Assembly (NCBI GenBank): GCA_963556195.1
Contig: CAUVYP010001208.1
Coordinates: forward strand, 310,001 to 374,000
Direction: 5' to 3'
Origin: Sepiola atlantica
Lineage: Eukaryota; Mollusca; Cephalopoda; Sepiida; Sepiolidae
DNA: 64,000 nt
Shown here: one piece after another, positions 23,750 through 36,384 of the stretch
Numbering within the stretch: the first letter of the stretch is position 1
How the letters are laid out: each line of letters begins with the position of its first letter
Notes under the pieces: generated by a model
What the model saw: the letters and a program-made list of their open reading frames with translations, nothing else
What the model was told of the DNA's origin: nothing
Database searches by the model: none
Translations under genes and position numbers: made by a program

Positions 23750-26165
23750 TTAGTGCGATTTAAAGTTGATATCGCTTTTGTTTATAACTTCACCATTCTT
23801 TAGAATTGTGCAACGAAACTTTGCAGAGATAAGCGGAGTCACATGCTCTACTGAAGTACCAAGTTTCAGAAGTGCAGCTCTTTTACTGCCGGAGATATGT
23901 CGATACAAACTGAATACGCAAAACATCGACAAAATTTAGCGCGTTTTAAAGTTGATATCGCTTTTGTTTATAACTTCCACATTTATTCGAATTGTGCAAC
24001 GAAACTTTGCACAGATTAGCGGAGTCACATGTTCTACTGAAGTACAAAGTTTCAGAAGTGCAGCTCTTGTACTGCCGGAGATATGTCGATACAAACTGAA
24101 TACGCAAAACATCGACAAAATTTAGCGCGTTTTAAAGTTAATATCGCTTTTGCTTATAACTTCCACATTTAGTCGAATTGTGCAACGAAACTTTGCACAG
24201 ATTAGCGGAGTCACATTTTCTACTGAAGTACCAAGTTTCAGAAGTGCAGCTCTTGTACTGCCGGAGATATGTCGATACAAACTGAATACGCAAAACATCA
24301 ACAAAATTTAGCGCGTTTTAAAGTTGATATCGCTTTTGTTTATAACTTCCACATTTATTCGAATTGTGCAACGAAACTTTGCACAGATTAGCGGAGTCAC
24401 ATTTTCTACTGAAGTACCAAGTTTCAGAAGTGCAGCTCTTGTACTGCCGGAGATATGTCGATACAAACTGAATACGCAAAACATCAACAAAATTTAGCGC
24501 GTTTTAAAGTTGATATCGCTTTTGTTTATCACTTCCACATTTATTCGAATTGTGCAACGAAACTTTGCAGACAGTCGCGGATAGGCCTTATCTACTGAAG
24601 TACCAAGTTTCAGAAGTGCAGCTCTTGTACTGCCGGAGATATGTCGATACAAACTGAATACGCAAAACATCAACAAAATTTAGCGCGTTTTAAAGTTGAT
24701 ATCGCTTTTGTTTATAACTTCCACATTTATTCGAATTGTGCAACGAAACTTTGCACAGATTAGCGGAGTCACATGTTCTACTGAAGTACCAAGTTTCAGA
24801 AGTGCAGCTCTTGTACTGCCGGAGATATGTCGATACAAACTGAATACGCAAAACATCGACAAAATTTAGCGCGTTTTAAAGTTGATATCGCTTTTGTTTA
24901 TAACTTCCACATTTATTCGAATTGTGCAACGAAACTTTGCACAGATTAGCGGAGTCACATTTTCTACTGAAGTACCAAGTTTCAGAAGTGCAGCTTTTGT
25001 ACTGCCGGAGATATGTCGATACAAACTGAATACGCAAAACATCAACAAAATTTAGCGCGTTTGAAAGTTGATATCGCTTTTGTTTATAACTTCCACATTT
25101 ATTCGAATTGTGCAACGAAACTTTGCAGACAGTCGCGGAGACACATGTTCTACTGAAGTACCAAGTTTCAGAAGTGCAGCTCTTGTACTGCCGGAGATAT
25201 GTCGATACAAACTGAATACGACAACATCAACAAAATTTAGCGCGTTTTAAAGTTGATATCGCTTTTGTTTATAACTTCCACATTTATTCGAATTGTGCAA
25301 CGAAACTTTGCAGACAGTCGCGGAGACACATGTTCTACTTAAGTACCAAGTTTCAGAAGTGCAGCTCTTGTACTGCCGGAGATATGTCGATACAAACTGA
25401 ATACGACAACATCAACAAAATTTAGTGCGATTTAAAGTTGATATCGCTTTTGTTTATAACTTCACCATTCTTTAGAATTGTGCAACGAAACTTTGCAGAG
25501 ATAAGCGGAGTCACATGCTCTACTGAAGTACAAAGTTTCAGAAGTGCAGCTCTTGTACTGCCGGAGATATGTCGATACAAACTGAATACGCAAAACATCG
25601 ACAAAATTTAGCGCGTTTTAAAGTTGATATCGCTTTTGTTTATAACTTTTACATTTAGTCGAATTGTGCAACGAAACTTTGCACAGATTAGCGGAGTCAC
25701 ATTTTCTACTGAAGTACCAAGTTTCAGAAGTGCAGCTCTTGTACTGCCGGAGATATGTCGATACAAACTGAATACGCAAAACATCAACAAAATTTAGCGC
25801 GTTTTAAAGTTGATATCGCTTTTGTTTATAACTTCCACATTTATTCGAATTGTGCAACGAAACTTTGCACAGATTAGCGGAGTCACATTTTCTACTTAAG
25901 TACCAAGTTTCAGAAGTGCAGCTCTTGTACTGCCGGAGATATGTCGATACAAACTGAATACGCAAAACATCAACAAAATTTAGCGCGTTTTAAAGTTGAT
26001 ATCGCTTTTGTTTATAACTTCCACATTTATTCGAATTGTGCAACGAAACTTTGCACAGATTAGCGGAGTCACATTTTCTACTGAAGTACTAAGTTTCAGA
26101 AGTGCAGCTCTTGTACTGCCGGAGATATGTCGATACAAACTGAATACGCAAAACATCGACAAAAT
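21334..26165 (+). repeat. Array segment 6: 26 units beginning with the second 13-unit block
   Basis: Unit order: B C A B C' D A' D A F B* B E, then F A B B E A B C' C' F B B B*. The run C' C' F B B (25052-25979) matches 17805-18732 and 19662-20589 in type order. The B unit at 24122 has several private changes (gttaatatcg, tgcttataac, tttagtcg). The units at 25237 and 25794 carry ctacttaag instead of ctactgaag; this marker reappears at 34156, 35642 and 37499. Confidence 0.9.
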
Positions 26166-28581
26166 TTAGCGCGTTTTAAAGTTGATATCGCTTTTGTTTA
26201 TAACTTCCACATTTATTCGAATTGTGCAACGAAACTTTGCACAGATCAGCGGAGTCACATTTTCTACTGAAGTACCAAGTTTCAGAAGTGAAGCACTTGT
26301 ACTGCCGGAGATATGTCGATACAAACTGAATACGCAAAACATCAACAAAATTTAGCGCGTTTTAAAGTTGATATCGCTTTTGTTTATAACTTCCACATTT
26401 ATTCGAATTGTGCAACGAAACTTTGCAGACAGTCGCGGAGACACATGTTCTACTGAAGTACCAAGTTTCAGAAGTGCAGCTCTTGTACTGCCGGAGATAT
26501 GTCGATACAAACTGAATACGCAAAACATCAACAAAATTTAGCGCGTTTTAAAGTTGATATCGCTTTTGTTTATAACTTCCACATTTATTCGAATTGTGCA
26601 ACGAAACTTTGCACAGATTAGCGGAGTCACATGTTCTACTGAAGTACCAAGTTTCAGAAGTGCAGCTCTTGTACTGCCGGAGATATGTCGATACAAACTG
26701 AATACGCAAAACATCGACAAAATTTAGCGCGTTTTAAAGTTGATATCGCTTTTGTTTATAACTTCCACATTTATTCGAATTGTGCAACGAAACTTTGCAC
26801 AGATTAGCGGAGTCACATTTTCTACTGAAGTACCAAGTTTCAGAAGTGCAGCTCTTGTACTGCCGGAGATATGTCGATACAAACTGAATACGCAAAACAT
26901 CAACAAAATTTAGCGCGTTTGAAAGTTGATATCGCTTTTGTTTATAACTTCCACATTTATTCGAATTGTGCAACGAAACTTTGCAGACAGTCGCGGAGAC
27001 ACATGTTCTACTGAAGTACCAAGTTTCAGAAGTGCAGCTCTTGTACTGCCGGAGATATGTCGATACAAACTGAATACGACAACATCAACAAAATTTAGCG
27101 CGTTTTAAAGTTGATATCGCTTTTGTTTATAACTTCCACATTTATTCGAATTGTGCAACGAAACTTTGCAGACAGTCGCGGAGGCACATTTTCTACTGAA
27201 GTACCAAGTTTCAGAAGTGCAGCTCTTGTACTGCCGGAGATATGTCGATACAAACTGAATACGCAAAACATCAACAAAATTTAGCGCGTTTTAAAGTTGA
27301 TATCGCTTTTGTTTATAACTTCCACATTTATTCGAATTGTGCAACGAAACTTTGCACAGATTAGCGGAGTCACATGTTCTACTGAAGTACCAAGTTTCAG
27401 AAGTGCAGCTCTTGTACTGCCGGAGATATGTCGATACAAACTGAATACGACAACATCAACAAAATTTAGCGCGTTTTAAAGTTGATATCGCTTTTGTTTA
27501 TAACTTCCACATTTATTCGAATTGTGCAACGAAACTTTGCAGACAGTCGCGGAGGCACATTTTCTACTGAAGTACTAAGTTTCAGAAGTGCAGCTCTTGT
27601 ACTGCCGGAGATATGTCGATACAAACTGAATACGCAAAACATCAACAAAATTTAGCGCGTTTTAAAGTTGATATCGCTTTTGTTTATAACTTCCACATTT
27701 ATTCGAATTGTGCAACGAAACTTTGCACAGATTAGCGGAGTCACATGTTCTACTGAAGTACCAAGTTTCAGAAGTGCAGCTCTTGTACTGCCGGAGATAT
27801 GTCGATACAAACTGAATACGCAAACTATCAACAAAATTTAGTGCGATTTAAAGTTGATATCGCTTTTGTTTATAACTTCACCATTCTTTAGAATTGTGCA
27901 ACGAAACTTTGCAGAGATAAGCGGAGTCACATGCTCTACTGAAGTACCAAGTTTCAGAAGTGCAGCTCTTTTACTGCCGGAGATATGTCGATACAAACTG
28001 AATACGCAAAACATCGACAAAATTTAGCGCGTTTTAAAGTTGATATCGCTTTTGTTTATAACTTCCACATTTATTCGAATTGTGCAACGAAACTTTGCAC
28101 AGATTAGCGGAGTCACATTTTCTACTGAAGTACTAAGTTTCGGAAGTGCAGCTCTTGTACTGCCGGAGATATGTCGATACAAACTGAATACGCAAAACAT
28201 CGACAAAATTTAGCGCGTTTTAAAGTTGATATCGCTTTTGTTTATAACTTCCACATTTATTCGAATTGTGCAACGAAACTTTGCACAGATTAGCGGAGTC
28301 ACATTTTCTACTGAAGTACCAAGTTTCAGAAGTGCAGCTCTTGTACTGCCGGAGATATGTCGATACAAACTGAATACGCAAAACATCAACAAAATTAACC
28401 GCGTTTTAAAGTTGATATCGCTTTTGTTTATAACTTCCACATTTATTCGAATTGTGCAACGAAACTTTGCAGACAGTCGCGGATAGGCCTTATCTACTGA
28501 AGTACCAAGTTTCAGAAGTGCAGCTCTTGTACTGCCGGAGATATGTCGATACAAACTGAATACGCAAAACATCAACAAAAT
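26166..28581 (+). repeat. 13-unit, 2416-bp block, copy 3
   Basis: Unit order is Bs C A B C' D A' D A F B* B E, with the TTAACC boundary before E. The Bs unit has gatcagcgg. The copy begins 4832 bp (26 units) after copy 2. A 10-unit version lacking the first three units is at 38057-39914, and a shorter one without A' D is at 31183-32669. Confidence 0.85.
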
Positions 28582-29695
28582 TTAGCGCGTTTTAAAGTTG
28601 ATATCGCTTTTGTTTATAACTTCCACATTTATTCGAATTGTGCAACGAAACTTTGCACAGATTAGCGGAGTCACATGTTCTACTGAAGTACCAAGTTTCA
28701 GAAGTGCAGCTCTTGTACTGCCGGAGATATGTCGATACAAACTGAATACGCAAAACATCGACAAAATTTAGCGCGTTTTAAAGTTGATATCGCTTTTGTT
28801 TATAACTTCCACATTTATTCGAATTGTGCAACGAAACTTTGCAGACAGTCGCGGAGACACATGTTCTACTGAAGTACCAAGTTTCAGAAGTGCAGCTCTT
28901 GTACTGCCGGAGATATGTCGATACAAACTGAATACGACAACATCAACAAAATTTAGCGCGTTTTAAAGTTGATATCGCTTTTGTTTATAACTTCCACATT
29001 TATTCGAATTGTGCAACGAAACTTTGCAGACAGTCGCGGAGGCACATTTTCTACTGAAGTACCAAGTTTCAGAAGTGCAGCTCTTGTACTGCCGGAGATA
29101 TGTCGATACAAACTGAATACGCAAAACATCAACAAAATTTAGCGCGTTTTAAAGTTGATATCGCTTTTGTTTATAACTTCCACATGTATTCGAATTGTGC
29201 AACGAAACTTTGCACAGATTAGCGGAATCACATTTTCTACTGAAGTACCAAGTTTCAGAAGTGCAGCTCTTGTACTGCCGGAGATATGTCGATACAAACT
29301 GAATACGACAACATCAACAAAATTTAGCGCGTTTTAAAGTTGATATCGCTTTTGTTTATAACTTCCACATTTATTCGAATTGTGCAACGAAACTTTGCAG
29401 ACAGTCGCGGAGGCACATTTTCTACTGAAGTACCAAGTTTCAGAAGTGCAGCTCTTGTACTGCCGGAGATATGTCGATACAAACTGAATACGCAAAACAT
29501 CAACAAAATTTAGCGCGTTTTAAAGTTGATATCGCTTTTGTTTATAACTTCCACATTTATTCGAATTGTGCAACGAAACTTTGCACAGATTAGCGGAGTC
29601 ACATGTTCTACTGAAGTACCAAGTTTCAGAAGTGCAGCTCTTGTACTGCCGGAGATATGTCGATACAAACTGAATACGCAAACTATCAACAAAAT

Positions 29696-29880
29696 TTAGT
29701 GCGATTTAAAGTTGATATCGCTTTTGTTTATAACTTCACCATTCTTTAGAATTGTGCAACGAAACTTTGCAGAGATAAGCGGAGTCACATGTTCTACTGA
29801 AGTACCAAGTTTCAGAAGTGCAGCTCTTGTACTGCCGGAGATATGTCGATACAAACTGAATACGACAACATCAACAAAAT
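29696..29880 (+). repeat. Recombinant monomer, F left and A-prime right (185 bp)
   Basis: F-specific sequence runs through agagataagcgg, then cacatgtt, cttgtactg and gaatacgacaac follow, as in A-prime. The switch lies between about positions 84 and 96. This is the only 185-bp unit with an F left half. Confidence 0.9.
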
Positions 29881-32800
29881 TTAGCGCGTTTTAAAGTTGA
29901 TATCGCTTTTGTTTATAACTTTAACATTTATTCCAATTGTGCAACGAAACTTTGCAGACAGTCGCGGAGGCACATTTTCTACTGAAGTACCAAGTTTCAG
30001 AAGTGCAGCTCTTGTACTGCCGGAGATATGTCGATACAAACTGAATACGCAAAACATCAACAAAATTTAGCGCGTTTTAAAGTTGATATCGCTTTTGTTT
30101 ATAACTTCCACATTTATTCGAATTGTGCAACGAAACTTTGCACAGATTAGCGGAGTCACATGTTCTCCTAAAGTACCAAGTTTCAGAAGTGCAGCTCTTG
30201 TACTGCCGGAGATATGTCGATACAAACTGAATACGCAAAACATCAACAAAATTTAGCGCGTTTTAAAGTTGATATCGCTTTTGTTTATAACTTCCACATT
30301 TATTCGAATTGTGCAACGAAACTTTGCAGACAGTCGCGGATAGGCCTTATCTACTGAAGTACCAAGTTTCAGAAGTGCAGCTCTTGTACTGCCGGAGATA
30401 TGTCGATACAAACTGAATACGCAAAACATCGACAAAATTTAGCGCGTTTTAAAGTTGATATCGCTTTTGTTTATAACTTCCACATTTATTCGAATTGTGC
30501 AACGAAACTTTGCACAGATTAGCGGAGTCACATTTTCTACTGAAGTACCGAGTTTCAGAAGTGCAGCTATTGTACTGCCGGAGATATGTCGATACAAACT
30601 GAATACGCAAAACATCAACAAAATTTAGCGCGTTTGAAAGTTGATATCGCTTTTGTTTATAACTTCCACATTTATTCGAATTGTGCAACGAAACTTTGCA
30701 GACAGTCGCGGAGACACATGTTCTACTGAAGTACGAAGTTTCAGAAGTGCAGCCATTGTACTGCCGGAGATATGTCGATACAAACTGAATACGCAAACTA
30801 TCAACAAAATTTAGTGCGATTTAAAGTTGATATCGCTTTTGTTCATAACTTCACCATTCTTTAGAATTGTGCAACGAAACTTTGCAGAGATAAGCGGAGT
30901 CACATGCTCTACTGAAGTACCAAGTTTCAGAAGTGCAGCTCTTGTACTGCCGGAGATATGTCGATACAAACTGAATACGCAAAACATCAACAAAATTTAG
31001 CGCGTTTTAAAGTTGATATCGCTTTTGTTTATAACTTCCACATTTATTCGAATTGTGCAACGAAACTTTGCACAGATTAGCGGAGTCACATGTTCTACTG
31101 AAGTACCAAGTTTCAGAAGTGCAGCTCTTGTACTGCCGGAGATATGTCGATACAAACTGAATACGCAAAACATCGACAAAATTTAGCGCGTTTTAAAGTT
31201 GATATCGCTTTTGTTTATAACTTCCACATTTATTCGAATTGTGCAACGAAACTTTGCACAGATTAGCGGAGTCACATTTTCTACTGAAGTACCAAGTTTC
31301 AGAAGTGCAGCTCTTGTACTGCCGGAGATATGTCGATACAAACTGAATACGCAAAACATCAACAAAATTTAGCGCGTTTGAAAGTTGATATCGCTTTTGT
31401 TTATAACTTCCACATTTATTCGAATTGTGCAACGAAACTTTGCAGACAGTCGCGGAGACACATGTTCTACTGAAGTACCAAGTTTCAGAAGTGCAGCTCT
31501 TGTACTGCCGGAGATATGTCGATACAAACTGAATACGACAACATCAACAAAATTTAGCGCGTTTTAAAGTTGATATCGCTTTTGTTTATAACTTCCACAT
31601 TTATTCGAATTGTGCAACGAAACTTTGCAGACCGTCGCGGAGGCACATTTTCTACTGAAGTACCAAGTTTCAGAAGTGCAGCTCTTGTACTGCCGGAGAT
31701 ATGTCGATACAAACTGAATACGCTAAACATCAACAAAATTTAGCGCGTTTTAAAGTTGATATCGCTTTTGTTTATAACTTCCACATTTATTCGAATTGTG
31801 CAACGAAACTTTGCACAGATTAGCGGAGTCACATGTTCTACTGAAGTACCAAGTTTCAGAAGTGCAGCTCTTGTACTGCCGGAGATATGTCGATACAAAC
31901 TGAATACGCAAACTATCAACAAAATTTAGTGCGATTTAAAGTTGATATCGCTTTTGTTTATAACTTCACCATTCTTTAGAATTGTGCAACGAAACTTTGC
32001 AGAGATAAGCGGAGTCACATGCTCTACTGAAGTACCAAGTTTCAGAATTGCAGCTCTTTTACTGCCGGAGATATGTCGATACAAACTGAATACGCAAAAC
32101 ATCGACAAAATTTAGCGCGTTTTAAAGTTGATATCGCTTTTGTTTATAACTTCCACATTTATTCGAATTGTGCAACGAAACTTTGCACAGATTAGCGGAG
32201 TCACATTTTCTACTGAAGTACTAAGTTTCAGAAGTGCAGCTCTTGTACTGCCGGAGATATGTCGATACAAACTGAATACGCAAAACATCGACAAAATTTA
32301 GCGCGTTTTAAAGTTGATATCGCTTTTGTTTATAACTTCCACATTTATTCGAATTGTGCAACGAAACTTTGCACAGATTAGCGGAGTCACATTTTCTACT
32401 GAAGTACTAAGTTTCAGAAGTGCAGCTCTTGTACTGCCGGAGATATGTCGATACAAACTGAATACGCAAAACATCAACAAAATTAACCGCGTTTTAAAGT
32501 TGATATCGCTTTTGTTTATAACTTCCACATTTATTCGAATTGTGCAACGAAACTTTGCAGACAGTCGCGGATAGGCCTTATCTACTGAAGTACCAAGTTT
32601 CAGAAGTGCAGCTCTTGTACTGCCGGAGATATGTCGATACAAACTGAATACGCAAACTATCAACAAAATTTAGTGCGATTTAAAGTTGATATCGCTTTTG
32701 TTTATAACTTCACCATTCTTTAGAATTGTGCAACGAAACTTTGCAGAGATAAGCGGAGTCACATGCTCTACTGAGGTACCAAGTTTCAGAAGTGCAGCTC

Positions 32801-33412
32801 TTTTACTGCGGGAGATATGTCGATACAAACTGAATACGCAAAACATCGACAAAATTTAGCGCGTTTTAAAGTTGATATCGCTTTTGTTTATAACTTCCAC
32901 ATTTATTCGAATTGTGCAACGAAACTTTGCACAGATTAGCGGAGTCACATTTTCTACTGAAGTACTAAGTTTCAGAAGTGCAGCTCTTGTACTGCCGGAG
33001 ATATGTCGATACAAACTGAATACGCAAAACATCGACAAAATTTAGCGCGTTTTAAAGTTGATATCGCTTTTGTTTATAACTTCCACATTTAGTCGAATTG
33101 TGCAACGAAACTTTGCACAGATTAGCGGAGTCACATTTTCTACTGAAGTACCAAGTTTCAGAAGTGCAGCTCTTGTACTGCCGGAGATATGTCGATACAA
33201 ACTGAATACGCAAAACATCAACAAAATTTAGCGCGTTTGAAAGTTGATATCGCTTTTGTTTATAACTTCCACATTTATTCGAATTGTGCAACGAAACTTT
33301 GCAGACAGTCGCGGAGACACATGTTCTACTGAAGTACCAAGTTTCAGAAGTGCAGCTCTTGTACTGCCGGAGATATGTCGATACAAACTGAATACGACAA
33401 CATCAACAAAAT

Positions 33413-36384
33413 TTAGCGCGTTTTAAAGTTGATATCGCTTTTGTTTATAACTTCCACATTTATTCGAATTGTGCAACGAAACTTTGCAGACAGTCGCGGA
33501 GGCACATTTTCTACTGAAGTACCAAGTTTCAGAAGTGCAGCTCTTGTACTGCCGGAGATATGTCGATACAAACTGAATACGCAAAACATCAACAAAATTT
33601 AGCGCGTTTTAAAGTTGATATCGCTTTTGTTTATAACTTCCACATTTATTCGAATTGTGCAACGAAACTTTGCACAGATCAGCGGAGTCACATGTTCTAC
33701 TGAAGTACCAAGTTTCAAAAGTGCAGCTCTTGTACTGCCGGAGATATGTCGATACAAACTGAATACGACAACATCAACAAAATTTAGCGCGTTTTAAAGT
33801 TGATATCGCTTTTGTTTATAACTTCCACATTTATTCGAATTGTGCAACGAAACTTTGCACAGATTAGCGGAGTCACATTTTCTACTGAAGTACTAAGTTT
33901 CAGAAGTGCAGCTCTTGTACTGCCGGAGATATGTCGATACAAACTGAATACGCAAAACATCGACAAAATTTAGCGCGTTTTAAAGTTGATATCGCTTTTG
34001 TTTATAACTTCCACATTTAGTCGAATTGTGCAACGAAACTTTGCACAGATTAGCGGAGTCACATTTTCTACTGAAGTACCAAGTTTCAGAAGTGCAGCTC
34101 TTGTACTGCCGGAGATATGTCGATACAAACTGAATACGCAAAACATCAACAAAATTTAGCGCGTTTTAAAGTTGATATCGCTTTTGTTTATAACTTCCAC
34201 ATTTATTCGAATTGTGCAACGAAACTTTGCACAGATTAGCGGAGTCACATTTTCTACTTAAGTACCAAGTTTCAGAAGTGCAGCTTATGTACTGCCGGAG
34301 ATATGTCGATACAAACTGAATACGCAAACTATCAACAAAATTTAGTGCGATTTAAAGTTGATATCGCTTTTGTTTATAACTTCACCATTCTTTAGAATTG
34401 TGCAACGAAACTTTGCAGAGATAAGCGGAGTCACATGCTCTACTGAAGTACCAAGTTTCAGAAGTGCAGCTCTTTTACTGCCGGAGATATGTCGATACAA
34501 ACTGAATACGCAAAACATCGACAAAATTTAGCGCGTTTTAAAGTTGTTATCGCTTTTGTTTATAACTTCCACATTTATTCGAATTGTGCAACGAAACTTT
34601 GCACAGATTAGCGGAGTCACATTTTCTACTGAAGTACTAAGTTTCAGAAGTGCAGCTCTTGTACTGCCGCAGATATGTCGATACAAACTGAATACGCAAA
34701 ACATCGACAAAATTTAGCGCGTTTTTAAGTTGATATCGCTTTTGTTTATAACTTCCACATTTATTCGAATTGTGCAACGAAACTTTGCAGACAGTCGCGG
34801 AGACACATGTTCTACTGAAGTACCAAGTTTCAGAAGTGCAGCTCTTGTACTGCCGGAGATATGTCGATACAAACTGAATACGACAACATCAACAAAATTT
34901 AGCGCGTTTTAAAGTTGATATCGCTTTTGTTTATAACTTCCACATTTATTCGAATTGTGCAACGAAACTTTGCAGACAGTCGCGGAGGCACATTTTCTAC
35001 TGAAGTACCAAGTTTCAGAAGTGCAGCTCTTGTACTGCCGGAGATATGTCGATACAAACTGAATACGCAAAACATCAACAAAATTTAGCGCGTTTTAAAG
35101 TTGATATCGCTTTTGTTTATAACTTCCACATTTATTCGAATTGTGCAACGAAACTTTGCACAGATCAGCGGAGTCACATGTTCTACTGAAGTACCAAGTT
35201 TCAAAAGTGCAGCTCTTGTACTGCCGGAGATATGTCGATACAAACTGAATACGACAACATCAACAAAATTTAGCGCGTTTTAAAGTTGATATCGCTTTTG
35301 TTTATAACTTCCACATTTATTCGAATTGTGCAACGAAACTTTGCACAGATTAGCGGAGTCACATTTTCTACTGAAGTACTAAGTTTCAGAAGTGCAGCTC
35401 TTGTACTGCCGGAGATATGTCGATACAAACTGAATACGCAAAACATCGACAAAATTTAGCGCGTTTTAAAGTTGATATCGCTTTTGTTTATAACTTCCAC
35501 ATTTAGTCGAATTGTGCAACGAAACTTTGCACAGATTAGCGGAGTCACATTTTCTACTGAAGTACCAAGTTTCAGAAGTGCAGCTCTTGTACTGCCGGAG
35601 ATATGTCGATACAAACTGAATACGCAAAACATCAACAAAATTTAGCGCGTTTTAAAGTTGATATCGCTTTTGTTTATAACTTCCACATTTATTCGAATTG
35701 TGCAACGAAACTTTGCACAGATTAGCGGAGTCACATTTTCTACTTAAGTACCAAGTTTCAGAAGTGCAGCTTATGTACTGCCGGAGATATGTCGATACAA
35801 ACTGAATACGCAAACTATCAACAAAATTTAGTGCGATTTAAAGTTGATATCGCTTTTGTTTATAACTTCACCATTCTTTAGAATTGTGCAACGAAACTTT
35901 GCAGAGATAAGCGGAGTCACATGCTCTACTGAAGTACCAAGTTTCAGAAGTGCAGCTCTTTTACTGCCGGAGATATGTCGATACAAACTGAATACGCAAA
36001 ACATCGACAAAATTTAGCGCGTTTTAAAGTTGTTATCGCTTTTGTTTATAACTTCCACATTTATTCGAATTGTGCAACGAAACTTTGCACAGATTAGCGG
36101 AGTCACATTTTCTACTGAAGTACTAAGTTTCAGAAGTGCAGCTCTTGTACTGCCGCAGATATGTCGATACAAACTGAATACGCAAAACATCGACAAAATT
36201 TAGCGCGTTTTAAAGTTGATATCGCTTTTGTTTATAACTTCCACATTTATTCGAATTGTGCAACGAAACTTTGCAGACAGTCGCGGAGACACATGTTCTA
36301 CTGAAGTACCAAGTTTCAGAAGTGCAGCTCTTGTACTGCCGGAGATATGTCGATACAAACTGAATACGACAACATCAACAAAAT
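33413..36384 (+). repeat. HOR: two near-identical copies of a 1486-bp, 8-unit block
   Basis: D A' B* B B F B* C' occupies 33413-34898 and 34899-36384. Shared private changes include gatcagcgg and tttcaaaag (A'), tttagtcg (first B), ctacttaag with agcttatg (second B), and gttgttatcg with gccgcag (the B* after F). All are at 1486-bp spacing; for example, the C of gccgcag is at 34670 and 36156. A difference is gtttttaag (34714 unit) versus gttttaaag (36200 unit). This is the clearest recent tandem duplication in the window. Confidence 0.95.

Larger units (their letters stand above)
26166..33227 (+). repeat. Array segment 7: 38 units beginning with the third 13-unit block
   Basis: Unit order: Bs C A B C' D A' D A F B* B E, then A C' D A' D A F/A' D A E B C F A B C' D A F B* B* E F B* B. 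F/A' at 29696 is a recombinant unit. The A' unit at 29139 carries the B-type attttct and the private changes acatgtatt and gaatcac. The B and C units at 30439 and 30625 share a changed pentanucleotide (ctatt or ccatt for ctctt), and 30625 also has gtacgaag. Confidence 0.9.
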
